Notes: generated by a model from the sequence alone, not told the origin. Shown: positions 38,624 through 48,433, numbered from the stretch's first letter. The stretch: 64,000 bases of DNA from Psychromonas ingrahamii 37 (GCF_000015285.1 NC_008709.1:3410001-3474000); one strand, 5' to 3'. Numbers and translations: made by a program.

Positions 38624-39262
38624 TTAGTTTATGCGAATTATTCGCTGCGCATTTTTGATTGAAACCTCAGTCACCAGCTGCGCATTAAGACTATCGTTAC
38701 TTGCTACTCGGTGCTGTGCTTGTTGTTTTGTTAACCCCGTTTTCATATGACGTGCGCAGACACGTCTATTACATTCAGGCAGCGGCACATACAAGAACCA
38801 AGTTTCATCAAACACCTTATTCTGCAGTTGTGACCAGGGTTTCTCATCGAGCAATAAATAGTTACCTTCAATTAAAACGATCTTGCTATCTTTGTTTAAT
38901 GAAATATCATTTTCAACGGGGTCGCCGCTATTATGATCAAAACCGGGAAACAGTCCTTCACCTTCTTGGCGCGCTTTAATCACTGCATTGACAAACTTTG
39001 GGGCATTAAAAGTAAATGGCGCCCCGCGGCGGGCATAAGCTTCTGCAGGGTCGTTCATTTTATCCAGTTCATGGCGATAGTAGTGAAAACCGTCCATCGG
39101 AATAATGGTAAGCAGTTCACCCAAACGAGACTTCAATGCCTCGGCAAGTGTGCTTTTCCCACTGCCCGGAGCGCCTGCTAATGCAATCCAGTATTGCGCT
39201 CCAGCCCTTAATTTTAATGATTTGTCGCGTAGCTGATCGGCAAGTTGGTCATAATCTTTCAT
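38624..39262 (-). CDS. P-loop kinase of the YggC/FrcK type
   Basis: This 212-aa protein has Walker A GAPGSGKST (residues 30-38), PMDGFHYYRHEL, and ARRGAPFTFNAPKFV typical of the nucleoside/pantothenate/uridine kinase-like YggC group. FrcK, in the rhizobial fructose ABC transporter operon frcBCAK, belongs to the same group. Placed among sugar transport and sensing genes, it probably phosphorylates the imported compound. It overlaps the preceding gene by 4 bp, showing translational coupling. Confidence 0.82.
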   Translation of the reverse strand: MKDYDQLADQLRDKSLKLRAGAQYWIALAGAPGSGKSTLAEALKSRLGELLTIIPMDGFHYYRHELDKMNDPAEAYARRGAPFTFNAPKFVNAVIKARQEGEGLFPGFDHNSGDPVENDISLNKDSKIVLIEGNYLLLDEKPWSQLQNKVFDETWFLYVPLPECNRRVCARHMKTGLTKQQAQHRVASNDSLNAQLVTEVSIKNAQRIIRIN

Positions 39263-40200
39263 TTTGTTTTATCCCAGTTGCTAAATTGACTGACATTCTG
39301 TTTGGTCACTAATTCAGTAGGTATTAACTCTGTCGTATGGCCTGCGGATGTTTCTCTGAGTTTTTGTAACGCGAGAATAACTGCTTTTTGGGCTATCGCG
39401 CGAGGAAACTGTGCAGCGGTGGCGACTAATAGACTGTCTTTTAATTTAAGGTGTTCTAAGAACAAAGGGGAGCCATCCACAGAAGCTATTATGATCTTAT
39501 TGTTTCCGGACTGTTTGGCCGCTTCTTCTGCGCCTAAGGCGGCGAGATCATTAATGGCAAATACCGCCTCTAGATTCGGATATTCGAGCATAAGATAAGT
39601 CATACTTTCCAGTCCGCCACTGAAACTTCCGCTGCCATTGTGAGAGTATGAAACAAGCTTGATTCCGGGATATTTTTTTAATAGATCACGGCAGCCTGCG
39701 ACACGATTACTGGTTGATGATATTGTTGTCCAACCATTGATAATTGCAATTTCACCCTTTCCCCCAAGCCTATCCACTAGATATTGGCAGGATAACTGAC
39801 CCGCCTGAAAATTATCAGAGGTAATGCTGATATCAGCCCCCCGTGATTCAATATCTACTGCGGCGACTATTATTCCTTTTTCGCGAGCGCTTATTATACT
39901 CGGTTCAATAGCATCACTGGCAGAAGCAGAGATGAAAATGATATCCACCTCTTTGTTAATAAAATCTTTAATTTGCTGGTTTTGCTGATTAAGATCGTAG
40001 GCACTTGAATGCACATAAATAGTTAACTGGCCTTCAACCTGAGCCTCTAACTGTGCAGAAATCTCTTCGGCAAGCATAATAAAAAAAGGATTGGACAGAT
40101 CCACCAAACTGATTGCAACCGTTAAAGCAAAGGCTTTAGAGGTGACGCTTCCCAACAACACAATACCAGCGATCATAATCTTGCTAATGATATTTTTCAT
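39259..40200 (-). CDS. Periplasmic sugar-binding-like sensor protein (TorT-like)
   Basis: This 313-aa protein has a signal peptide (KIMIAGIVLLGSVTSKAFA). Its type I binding fold includes AISLVDLSNPFFIMLAEE, IFISASASDAIEPSI and VFAINDLAALGAEEAAKQ. It is a paralogue of the transporter's own binding protein in the same operon: both end with a P(S/T)ELVT...NV...WD pattern. It overlaps the kinase gene upstream and the P-loop kinase downstream by 4 bp each, so it is likely the periplasmic co-receptor of the hybrid histidine kinase, as TorT is for TorS. Confidence 0.82.
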   Translation of the reverse strand: MKNIISKIMIAGIVLLGSVTSKAFALTVAISLVDLSNPFFIMLAEEISAQLEAQVEGQLTIYVHSSAYDLNQQNQQIKDFINKEVDIIFISASASDAIEPSIISAREKGIIVAAVDIESRGADISITSDNFQAGQLSCQYLVDRLGGKGEIAIINGWTTISSTSNRVAGCRDLLKKYPGIKLVSYSHNGSGSFSGGLESMTYLMLEYPNLEAVFAINDLAALGAEEAAKQSGNNKIIIASVDGSPLFLEHLKLKDSLLVATAAQFPRAIAQKAVILALQKLRETSAGHTTELIPTELVTKQNVSQFSNWDKTK

Positions 40201-42746
40201 ACCTCTCCTTTTACGTCATTATCTGCATTTGTACCAATAATGATGTTAGCTATGTCTTTATAAGTCACTGGTTTATTAATAAAATTACATTCAATCTTAC
40301 AATCAAACTGTTTTTCAATCGCTTCCTTTGCCATTCCAGAATATAAAAAATAGGGCAATTCAGGATAGCGGTACTGTACTTTATCTCTTAGTTCAATGCC
40401 GGAAATTGAATTGATTAAATGAACATCACTGAGTATGCCAATAATTTTTTGATTATTTTTTAAAATCCACCGCCAAGCTTTGTCGGCACTTGGGAAATGT
40501 TTAACGTCAGGAAATCTAATCGCTAAAAAATCTTTCATTGTCTCGGCAACTTGCAGATCATCTTCGACAAGGAGTAATACGCTTGGCTCTGCCTTTGCTT
40601 CGGTACGGGTAGAACCAATCTTACTGATAGGAAATGATTGCTCCTCAACCGGCCATTCCATCCATACGGTTGTGCCCTCATGGGGTTTAGATTTAATGCC
40701 AATTTCCCCCCCCGAACGCTGCACATATCCGTGCACAGAGCTTAAACCTAATCCCGTGCCGGCGCCGATCTCTTTAGTGGTAAAAAAGGCTTCAAATACA
40801 CGATGCTGAATTTCATAGGGGATCCCCTTACCATTATCTGCAACGGAAATCCTTAGCCAATGGGTATTTTTTTTACGGATTATGCGCGTGCTGATCTTAA
40901 TACTGCCTTTTCCGGAAATAGCCGCATTAGCATTCAGAGTCAAATTAAGTAACGCATTTTGAAATTGAATTCTGTCTATTTTTACCGGTTTATCTATATT
41001 TCCTAAATCAAAAATAAATTGAATACCATCTGATACACTGTATTGAAGTAAATCCGCAATATCTTTAATCGACTCATCCAAAATAACCAGTTCGGGCTCA
41101 AGAAATCTATTGTGGCTGAAGGCAAGCAGTTTTTTTATTAATTCAGTGCCTTTTTCAGTGGCTTTCAAAGCACGATTCAAATATTTTCGCTGGCGGTCAT
41201 TCAAGCCAGGTTGTAACTCTAATAATTGCAGATTACCAAGAATGGTGGTTAAAAAATTATTAAAATCATGGGATACACCACCGGTTAATTTACCCAGCAC
41301 TTCCATCTTAATAGCTTGCTGTAACTGCAACTCGGTCTCGCGGCGATAGGTTAAGTCTTGAATCAGCGTGATAAACCCACCATTAGTCATGGGCTGACTG
41401 CGAAACTCAATAATTCTTCCTGCTTGATCATGGCGCTCAACAAATTGACTAGAAGTATGGCGCTTGATTGTCCATTGATGAATATCGATAAAGTGACCAT
41501 TAATATCTTTAAACTCTTCCCCTGCACGACTTATTAACCGAATAATATCTTCAAGCGGCATTTGTGGATAGATATCCCGCTCAGTCAAGCCGAGTAAATT
41601 AATATAGTTTTTATTCCAGGTAAGTAAGCGATTATCAGCAGAAAAAACACTTAACCCGTCATTCATGCTGTTAAAAATTGTTTCTAACAGTAATTTCTGT
41701 TGCTCTAGATCATTACCGACTTGCTGGATCTGCAACGTATACTCTTGAAAAATTAAATATGCCTCGAACAACTCCCCAACTTCATCCTGGTTTTTTTTTG
41801 ATACTGCGCCCTCGCGCATCCCTCCGTTAGATAACCTGACCATGTCATCGGTGACCGTCGTCAGATCATTTAAAACGCGCAGGTTCCTACCATAGTTAAT
41901 AACCACAGTGAGAATTAAGAGAACCATCATGACCAGCATTCCCCAGAACACTTGTTTTATCAAGCGATGGGCCTGCTGCTGCTGAGTAACAACTTTATCT
42001 TGAATTGAATTAGCAAACACGTTGACAAAGTTACTTAAGGATTCCGATTGTACACGCATCGAAACCAGCAAAAATCGCTTACGTTTGTCATTATTGACGC
42101 GCGCGCTGATATTTTCTTTAGCGAAATTCAAAAATGCTAATAATTCCTTTGAATTTTGTGTTTTTTGCTCCGGTAACCCATTTAAGATGTTAACAATTAA
42201 ATCATTTTGGTAAGCACCGGGATCGATCAGGAAGTCGATTAAATAATCAATCTCCTGCAGTGCAGGGATGTTGCTGGAAAAACGTTTTAATTCATTTTTA
42301 AAAGCAGAAAATTTCAATTGATAACGTCGGCTGAGTAGTTTTTCTGACAGGAATAAATTCTGCTGCTCCACAGAGATTAATTGTAAGGAACTTTTTTGAA
42401 TCCCGTTTAACTGCTGCAGCAGCTTTGTTTTGAACTCATCGTCAGAAATGATTTTGACAATTTCAAAGAGTTTATCAAAGCGTTGCTGTAAACGAATTTG
42501 CAGCTGATTAAGCAGAGAGGGTTGGTTTGTCAAGGAGACGTTAGGAGCTAATGCAGTTAACTGTGCTACACCTTCCGCCAGTCTTAAAGCCACTCGAATG
42601 TCGGGTAAAGACTCTGATTCAATTTGGGTAATGATACGGTCGGTTTTATTCAAACCGATCCAGGCTACCAGAACTAACGCAAAAGACATAACGCACGCGG
42701 TGATCATGGCAGTCAGTGCGCGATTCTTGATCCGTTTTTTTAGCAC
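40197..42746 (-). CDS. Hybrid sensor histidine kinase (TorS-like input, receiver output)
   Basis: This 849-aa protein has TM1 (about 13-33) and a helical periplasmic sensor (about 34-265) of the TorS style. TM2 (about 266-286), HAMP (about 287-345) and PAS (about 351-470) follow. The HisKA domain has phospho-acceptor His493 (GGVSHDFNNFLTT), the HATPase has DNGKGIP and GTGLGLS, and a C-terminal receiver (about 722-845) carries its Asp in ILSDVHL. No HPt domain is present. It probably senses the TorT-like protein with bound sugar and phosphorylates the OmpR-type regulator. Confidence 0.9.
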   Translation of the reverse strand: MLKKRIKNRALTAMITACVMSFALVLVAWIGLNKTDRIITQIESESLPDIRVALRLAEGVAQLTALAPNVSLTNQPSLLNQLQIRLQQRFDKLFEIVKIISDDEFKTKLLQQLNGIQKSSLQLISVEQQNLFLSEKLLSRRYQLKFSAFKNELKRFSSNIPALQEIDYLIDFLIDPGAYQNDLIVNILNGLPEQKTQNSKELLAFLNFAKENISARVNNDKRKRFLLVSMRVQSESLSNFVNVFANSIQDKVVTQQQQAHRLIKQVFWGMLVMMVLLILTVVINYGRNLRVLNDLTTVTDDMVRLSNGGMREGAVSKKNQDEVGELFEAYLIFQEYTLQIQQVGNDLEQQKLLLETIFNSMNDGLSVFSADNRLLTWNKNYINLLGLTERDIYPQMPLEDIIRLISRAGEEFKDINGHFIDIHQWTIKRHTSSQFVERHDQAGRIIEFRSQPMTNGGFITLIQDLTYRRETELQLQQAIKMEVLGKLTGGVSHDFNNFLTTILGNLQLLELQPGLNDRQRKYLNRALKATEKGTELIKKLLAFSHNRFLEPELVILDESIKDIADLLQYSVSDGIQFIFDLGNIDKPVKIDRIQFQNALLNLTLNANAAISGKGSIKISTRIIRKKNTHWLRISVADNGKGIPYEIQHRVFEAFFTTKEIGAGTGLGLSSVHGYVQRSGGEIGIKSKPHEGTTVWMEWPVEEQSFPISKIGSTRTEAKAEPSVLLLVEDDLQVAETMKDFLAIRFPDVKHFPSADKAWRWILKNNQKIIGILSDVHLINSISGIELRDKVQYRYPELPYFLYSGMAKEAIEKQFDCKIECNFINKPVTYKDIANIIIGTNADNDVKGEV

Positions 42747-42851
42747 TTATCATCCTGCTGCATGCGAAAGTAATAACTCGCTTTTTTTTAAAATAAATGG
42801 AATAAGAAATTAGGTAAGAGCCATGTTAGTTAACATGGCTCAAATTTTAAT

Positions 42852-43793
42852 TTATCGAACTGCATCCCAACCTTTGTATTCATTAACATTATCGCGGGTC
42901 ACCAACTCAGAAGGAAGTAATATTACACTCTCTTCAGGTACCTCTCCATTCATTATTTGATATCCGAGCTCCACTGCTTTTGATGCCATAACAAATGGAT
43001 TTTGGCTACCAGATGCTTGAATCATAGGGCTGTCTGGATTTTTTAATGCAGCAACAATACCCGGTGCGCCATCAACTGAAGTAATAATTATATTATCTCT
43101 TTTAAGCTGCTTAGCCGCTAAATCTGCACCAATTGCCTGCGGGTCATTGATTGCAAATACGGCATCAATTTCACTAAAACGAGTCAGATGTCCTAACATC
43201 ACAGACATACCACCATCTCGAGAACCTTTACCGTCTTGATCATCAGATAAAATGGTGATTCCCGGTGCTGCTTTTAAGACTTCCTTACAACCATTCACGC
43301 GATCGATAACAGCCGACACTTGCGGTCCGTTCTGAATAATAACATTACCTTTACCCTCTAATTTTTCGACAATATATTGACAGGCTACGGCACCGGCACT
43401 GACATTATCAGTCGTCACTGTGGCATCAGAACCCTTAGCAGCCGTATCAACTGAGACAACAACAATACCCGCTTTTTGTGCTCTTTTAATCGCAGGTTCA
43501 ATCGCATTAGGATCGCCTGGATTTAACAGGATTAAGTCCACACCGGCTGCAATAAAGTTATCAATCTGATTAAACTGCTTACCCAAATCGTAATCATAAC
43601 CTAATGCCAGCACTTCAACGTTAGGATTGATTTTTTTTGCTTCAGCTTCAGCACCGCTGGCTAAAGCCACAAAAAACGGATTGCCCATAGAGCCGAGTGA
43701 TACACCTATTTTATTGAGTTCTCCTGCATAGCTAGAAGTGCTGATTCCCGCAAAAAGCACGCCAGTCATTGCCAAATATTTTAAGCCTTTCAT
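42852..43793 (-). CDS. Periplasmic sugar-binding protein of the ABC transporter (RbsB/FrcB type)
   Basis: This 313-aa protein has a signal peptide (MKGLKYLAMTGVLFAGISTSSYA). The binding-fold motifs are VSLGSMGNPFFVALASGA, LILLNPGDPNAIEPAI and VFAINDPQAIGADLAA. The start at 43793 follows GGAG at 7 nt. The substrate is probably a pentose or hexose such as fructose or ribose, but this cannot be settled from sequence. It lies 79 bp after the permease gene and 105 bp before the kinase gene. Confidence 0.92.
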   Translation of the reverse strand: MKGLKYLAMTGVLFAGISTSSYAGELNKIGVSLGSMGNPFFVALASGAEAEAKKINPNVEVLALGYDYDLGKQFNQIDNFIAAGVDLILLNPGDPNAIEPAIKRAQKAGIVVVSVDTAAKGSDATVTTDNVSAGAVACQYIVEKLEGKGNVIIQNGPQVSAVIDRVNGCKEVLKAAPGITILSDDQDGKGSRDGGMSVMLGHLTRFSEIDAVFAINDPQAIGADLAAKQLKRDNIIITSVDGAPGIVAALKNPDSPMIQASGSQNPFVMASKAVELGYQIMNGEVPEESVILLPSELVTRDNVNEYKGWDAVR

Positions 43794-43872
43794 TGTAATC
43801 TCCATTTTTCATTCAAGTAGTTGGGTTGCCACCGTTTTATGGCGACCCGTGGGTAAACTGTTAGTTAATCTT

Positions 43873-44889
43873 TTATGTTCTTGTATTGCCCTGTAAACGA
43901 TAACGGTCTAAAGCCACAGCACCGATAATAATTAAGCCTTTGATAATATATTGCCAAACATCAGGAACCCCGGTTAGAACCAGCCCGTTAGTCAGCACGG
44001 CGATAATTAATGCCCCAATTAAAGTTCCCCAAATCGACCCTATTCCTCCAACAAAGCTGGTACCACCCAAAATAACGGCCGCGATCGCATCAAGTTCGTA
44101 GGCGGTACCTAGCTGTGTACCATTAGCTGCATACAGACGGGCAGCTGACATAACCCCGCCTAGCCCGGAAAGTAGTCCTGACATTCCGTAAGCAAAAAGT
44201 AATACGCCGGCAACTTTAATACCTGACAGTCTTGCCGCATTCTCATTACCCCCTACAGAATAAATATGGATACCTAACACTGTTCTTTTTAATATAAACC
44301 AGGAGACGATAACGACGAAGAATGCGATAATAATCAACCAGGGGATGCCAAAAAGAGTACCGTTACCAATAAAATCAAAGGGCATATCAGGGTTAAAAAC
44401 AGTCGTATCGTTGCCCATTAACCTTGCAATTCCTCGTACTGCCGTCAAAGCCCCCAGAGTGACAATAAAAGGAGGTAACTTTAGATAAGCAATGAGGCTG
44501 CCGTTTAACAGTCCAAAAAATGTACCAACTAACAGCGCAGCGGGAATGCCGAGCATACCCAGTTCAGGAAATTTGGAGACGATCACCGCAACCATTGCCG
44601 AAGCGGCAAGTATCGAACCAACCGATAAATCTATCCCGCCAGTTAAAATAACAAAAGTCATGCCTGCGGCTAATACCGTATTTATTGAAGCCTGCTGGGC
44701 AACGATCGACAGGTTACTCCAGGACATAAAACGCCCGCTCAGCATTTCAAAACCGATACACAAAATAATGAGAACAGGTAACATGCCAACGGTTTTAAGC
44801 ATCAGACGCAGAGAAAATTTATTTTTTTGAGCTGCTAATTTTGTTAAAGCAGCAGGTGCAGTTGAACTCTTTGTAGTAGTATTCATCAT
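43873..44889 (-). CDS. Sugar ABC transporter permease (RbsC/FrcC type)
   Basis: This 338-aa multispan inner-membrane protein has GGIDLSVGSILAASAMVAVI near residue 85 and AVILGGTSFVGGIGSIWGT near 270, the core motifs of the family. It is one permease only, so it would form a homodimeric channel, unlike the two-permease system at 20220-22184. Confidence 0.93.
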   Translation of the reverse strand: MMNTTTKSSTAPAALTKLAAQKNKFSLRLMLKTVGMLPVLIILCIGFEMLSGRFMSWSNLSIVAQQASINTVLAAGMTFVILTGGIDLSVGSILAASAMVAVIVSKFPELGMLGIPAALLVGTFFGLLNGSLIAYLKLPPFIVTLGALTAVRGIARLMGNDTTVFNPDMPFDFIGNGTLFGIPWLIIIAFFVVIVSWFILKRTVLGIHIYSVGGNENAARLSGIKVAGVLLFAYGMSGLLSGLGGVMSAARLYAANGTQLGTAYELDAIAAVILGGTSFVGGIGSIWGTLIGALIIAVLTNGLVLTGVPDVWQYIIKGLIIIGAVALDRYRLQGNTRT

Positions 44890-44924
44890 GACTCTCTTTC
44901 TTAATTTTAGTAAAAAACAACTGT

Positions 44925-46457
44925 CTAGGCACCAGCGGCCAGCTTCATAATATTGTTTTGATTGAGTTCATCTTTTCCATGTGTCAATTCACCGGAAATC
45001 TCTCCCTCGTGCATCACCAACACCCGGTCAGCGAGACCGATCACTTCTGGCAATTCACTTGAAATCACTAATACGGCAACCCCTTTTTGAACCAGATCAT
45101 TAATAATTTTGTAGATTTCTGATTTGGCACCAACATCAACACCGCGTGTTGGTTCATCAAGAATCAGTACCTTAGGCGCTATTTCAAGGAGCCTAGATAA
45201 CAAAACTTTCTGCTGATTCCCCCCTGACAAGGTACCCACTCCCACTTTTGCACTAGCGACGCGAATACCTAATGAGGCGATAGCCTTTTTCGCTCTTGAT
45301 TCGCTCTTAGGTAAGTTGAGCATTTTAGAGTTATTACAGTCTTTAGAAAAAGCGAGGATATTAATGTTATTAGACACATCCATATCGAGGAATAAACCCT
45401 GATGTTTGCGATCTTCCGTAAGATAGAGTATGCCCATATCGATCCCCACTTTGGGTGACGTGATATTCACCAGCTTACCGTTCAAAAAAATCTCGCCAGT
45501 GCTTTTTTTATCTGCCCCAAAAATTAATCGGGCTAATTCGGTGCGCCCGGATCCGACCAGACCGGCAATCGCCAGAACTTCTCCCTGATGTAGCGCGAAA
45601 GAGCAGTTTTTTACTTTTTGTCCATCGGAAAGCCCCTTAATTTCAAGGATTTTTTCTCCCCGTGTACAGAGGTGTAAAGGATCTTTTTTATAAAAGCCAG
45701 AAATGTCCCGGCCAACCATCATCTTCACTAACGAATCAGATGACAGCTCCTCTTTGCTTAAGGTACCCACATAACAACCATCTCTTAATACTGAGCATCT
45801 ATCGGACAACTCATATATTTCAGACATTCGATGGGAAATATAAATAATGGCCAACCCCTGTTCCCGAAGTTTGTGAATCAAGGTAAAAAGATGTCCTGTC
45901 TCACGTGTAGAAAGTGCAGTTGTTGGCTCATCCATCACTAATATTTTGGCATTGCTATGCACTGCTCTGGCGATTTCAATCATCTGCTGCTCGGCAATTG
46001 AAAGCATAGAAACTTTAGTACTCGGTGAAAAAATCACTCCCAAACGGTCTAAAGTATCCTGAGATTGTGCTTCCATGCTTTTCTGATCAGCGATGCCATA
46101 ACGGGATATTTCGCTTCCCAAAAAAATATTTTCCGCAATGGATAAATTAGGCGATAAAGAAAGTTCTTGATAAATAACCGCTATACCCTGTTTTTTAGCG
46201 GAAAGCGGATCGGTAATATTAACTACCTCGCCATTAACCAAAATCTGACTACCTTGATCCGGCTTATATGCACCAGAGAGTATTTTCATCAGGGTGGATT
46301 TGCCCGCGCCATTTTCACCCATTAAAGAATGTACTTCCGAGTGATAGACAGTAAGAGAAACGTTATTCAGCGCTTTAACACCCGGAAATGTTTTGGATAC
46401 ATTTTTCATCTCAAGTACGGGTTTGTCTTGGTGAATTTGTTGAACTTGTTGTTCCAT
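44925..46457 (-). CDS. Sugar ABC transporter, double ATPase (RbsA/FrcA type)
   Basis: This 510-aa protein has two ABC domains. The first carries Walker [22 protein letters not shown] and [11 protein letters not shown]. The second carries the degenerate [17 protein letters not shown], then [15 protein letters not shown] and [11 protein letters not shown]. It is the first gene of the transport/sensing operon, 35 bp before the permease gene. Confidence 0.93.
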   Translation of the reverse strand: MEQQVQQIHQDKPVLEMKNVSKTFPGVKALNNVSLTVYHSEVHSLMGENGAGKSTLMKILSGAYKPDQGSQILVNGEVVNITDPLSAKKQGIAVIYQELSLSPNLSIAENIFLGSEISRYGIADQKSMEAQSQDTLDRLGVIFSPSTKVSMLSIAEQQMIEIARAVHSNAKILVMDEPTTALSTRETGHLFTLIHKLREQGLAIIYISHRMSEIYELSDRCSVLRDGCYVGTLSKEELSSDSLVKMMVGRDISGFYKKDPLHLCTRGEKILEIKGLSDGQKVKNCSFALHQGEVLAIAGLVGSGRTELARLIFGADKKSTGEIFLNGKLVNITSPKVGIDMGILYLTEDRKHQGLFLDMDVSNNINILAFSKDCNNSKMLNLPKSESRAKKAIASLGIRVASAKVGVGTLSGGNQQKVLLSRLLEIAPKVLILDEPTRGVDVGAKSEIYKIINDLVQKGVAVLVISSELPEVIGLADRVLVMHEGEISGELTHGKDELNQNNIMKLAAGA

Positions 46458-46551
46458 TGAAAGTTCATCTCCTCAAATAAGCAAAGCGGGCAATAGACTG
46501 CGGTGTTGGTATTTTTGTATATTAGAAAGTTTGTATTAACCGTTTATCTCA

Positions 46552-46570
46552 ATTGTTAATGAATTGTTAA
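46552..46570. promoter_or_regulatory. Direct repeat ATTGTTAA at 11-bp period, candidate response-regulator site
   Basis: ATTGTTAAT (46552) and ATTGTTAAC (46563) are repeated with an 11-bp period, 95 bp upstream of the ABC ATPase start. OmpR-family regulators bind tandem direct repeats of this spacing, so this may be the site of the operon's own regulator. Confidence 0.4.
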
Positions 46571-46996
46571 CAGTGAAGTTTTTACTCTGACTTATTGAAA
46601 AAAGCGCGACAACTGTCACAGATTAAACGCAGTTAACAGGCTGCAATTGATTGCTATGAGATTACGGAACTAGACATGATGCACAAAATTTGCAGAAGAA
46701 AGCTTGAACGGGAGGTGGTGAGCGGTTTATGGTTAATTGTTGATGGGGGAAATAAGATTGTCTTTTTATTCTGTCTCTCGCGAGCTAAAATCAGAAAAAT
46801 CGGGCAGGGAGAAACACCATAGGCAGATAAACAAGCCGTTCTCGTAAGGACTTGTAAGTGTTGCCAAAAGAGATAGTCAGTTAGCTGCAGCACAAGCTGA
46901 AGTGCAAGCTAAGCTCAAAGGAATAGACAGCATTGAACGTCCTAAACCACGGCTAAGTTAATAGTAGCTGCCTGAAAGGTCAGTGGTGCTGGCGGA

Positions 46997-47245
46997 TTAT
47001 ACTGTTACCTGTTTTAATGTTGAACTTTGATATTTAATAACTGACTTTTGCAGAATTAAACTGTTGGGATAGGTTATCAGCTCAGTCCATTTTCGAATCA
47101 ATACATGAAATAAGGTCATTTCGTCAATAACCCTGAAAATATCATCATCTTTATCCATCACTTTTATACTGTCCCCAACGCGAGATATAAAGAAGAAGAA
47201 GAAGAAGAAGATAATAATAAGACCCACGCTGATATTGCTGACTGT
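46997..47245 (-). pseudogene. Remnant of an MscS-type mechanosensitive channel
   Basis: The frame reads GLIII, then a Phe run, then ISRVGDSIKVMDKDDDIFRV, then an IRKWTELITYPNSLILQKSV block. This matches the pore-proximal and beta-domain region of MscS-family channels (RVGDxI..., IPNSxLLxxxVINY). The N-terminal membrane helices and the C-terminal domain are missing: translation stops at 46997 soon after the beta domain. The Phe run is encoded by an expanded GAA/TTC microsatellite, a further sign of decay. Confidence 0.6.
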
Positions 47246-47288
47246 GCAAATAGGGTACGCAAACACTAAGCACCAAGCACCAAGCACC
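47189..47288 (+). repeat. Microsatellites: (GAA)n/(ATA)n and AAGCACC x3
   Basis: AGA/GAA triplets run from about 47189 to 47211, followed by ATA triplets to 47220. A 7-bp unit AAGCACC is repeated three times at 47268-47288. All lie in the decayed region. Confidence 0.9.
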
Positions 47289-47410
47289 AATAATAGTGAA
47301 GATTAAATGCCTAAAATCAGGAAAAAATGATCACAAACAACATTAACATAGTGATATTAATGCAGTCACTTAATTGGATATATTAAAGCCATTGTCTTAT
47401 TGATTTGGTC

Positions 47411-47887
47411 TTATTGATTCGAAAGTTGTGCAACACTGGTTAAACTATGAAGATTTCCGAAGCCATCTTCATCCAGTTCGACAATGCCAACGGCGGAAGT
47501 CGAAAAAGCGGGTACACCGGCCTCTGGGGCTAACTCCCCCACTATATATCCCACCAGAGGTAAATGAGACACAATCAACAGTTTTTGCACGCCTGCAGCC
47601 TGCAAAGCCAGAATTTCATTAACCGATTTACGAGCGCTGCCTCCCGGGGTTAAAAACGGCAAGGTTTGTACATTTGCAACGGCAGAAAAATAAGGACAAA
47701 CCGACTGCCAAGTTTGTTGGGCACGTAAATATGGGCTGACCAACACAGCATCAAAAGATATATTTTGATTCGCCAAGTAACTAGCCATCATTTCTGACTC
47801 TAAACGTCCAAGCGCAGTTAATGCTCTTTCTGAATCTGAGTGGGCGAGCATCTCAGCTTCCCCATGACGCATAATATAGATATGCAA
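47411..47887 (-). CDS. sixA: Phosphohistidine phosphatase SixA
   Basis: This 158-aa histidine-phosphatase-superfamily protein starts MHIYIMRHGEAE, with catalytic His8 in the RHG motif. The second catalytic His is in IVSHLPLVGYIVGEL. Length matches E. coli SixA (161 aa). SixA dephosphorylates phosphohistidine domains such as the HPt of ArcB and proteins of the nitrogen PTS. Confidence 0.92.
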   Translation of the reverse strand: MHIYIMRHGEAEMLAHSDSERALTALGRLESEMMASYLANQNISFDAVLVSPYLRAQQTWQSVCPYFSAVANVQTLPFLTPGGSARKSVNEILALQAAGVQKLLIVSHLPLVGYIVGELAPEAGVPAFSTSAVGIVELDEDGFGNLHSLTSVAQLSNQ

Positions 47888-47931
47888 TAACTTACCCTCC
47901 AGTAAATATTAAGCTCGACATCAATCGTCTA

Positions 47932-48081
47932 TTAAGAGACTTTATCTGTGATTGGGGTTGCACCGGATATTTTTAAAACAATAATGGCTGCAACAGAAAC
48001 GCCAATAAAACCGGCAACAAAAATAGTAGGTATCGCAGCATAACCTGCAATATGCCAAAGAACGGATTCTAATTCACTCAT
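47932..48081 (-). CDS. 49-aa single-span membrane protein
   Basis: The sequence begins MSELESVLWHIAGYAAIPTI and has one hydrophobic span (about residues 11-37) and a short polar tail. AAGGAG lies 6 nt before the ATG at 48081, which fixes the start; the frame extends 11 codons upstream without need. It resembles the short conserved proteins of vibrios and relatives annotated as TIGR02808 (recognition from memory, not a search). Function is unknown. Confidence 0.7.
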   Translation of the reverse strand: MSELESVLWHIAGYAAIPTIFVAGFIGVSVAAIIVLKISGATPITDKVS

Positions 48082-48433
48082 TATTTTCTCCTTGAAACTA
48101 ATAATAAAACACACCCAATATTAGATCCTGAATCTAAGACTGATTGATTCCTTTTTCCAAAAATATTAAGGATATGAGTATAATGGACGATTATACGCAA
48201 TTTTTTATTAAAAAATCCAAAATTTAACACAAAATTGCCTAACAGCAAGGATACTTACTTTAGGTTGAAAAACCATGAGAAAAGTCATAAATATTAGTGA
48301 TTAATCATTACATACCCAAATTACTCAGATTAACTGCCAGTGAATATTTAAAAACGGGGAACTTTTTTCACTTGAGATAGTCCCTTAATCGCAGTATATT
48401 TTCCACCACCTTAATTTTAAGTAGATTATAACT
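48082..48433. promoter_or_regulatory. Divergent intergenic region with sigma-70 promoter for the MoxR/Bat operon
   Basis: TTGAGA (48372-48377) and TATATT (48395-48400) are separated by exactly 17 bp and lie 34 bp before the MoxR gene, forming a good sigma-70 promoter. The remaining 290 bp show no gene or other feature. Confidence 0.65.

Larger units (their letters stand above)
46571..47410. other. Intergenic region with decayed genes and microsatellites
   Basis: No intact gene is seen. Besides the MscS remnant at 46997-47245, the plus strand at about 46862-46961 carries a short closed frame ending AQAEVQAKLKGIDSIERPKP before a stop. It looks like the tail of a lost protein of unrecognised family. 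Simple repeats occupy 47189-47220 and 47268-47288. Confidence 0.5.

Noticed and set aside
46654-46893. 79-codon minus-strand frame upstream of the sugar ABC operon
   Set aside because: No family resemblance and no start signal; it lies in decayed DNA.
47268-47288. AAGCACC x3 as an attachment or integration site
   Set aside because: Too short, with no integrase or tRNA nearby; treated as a simple repeat.
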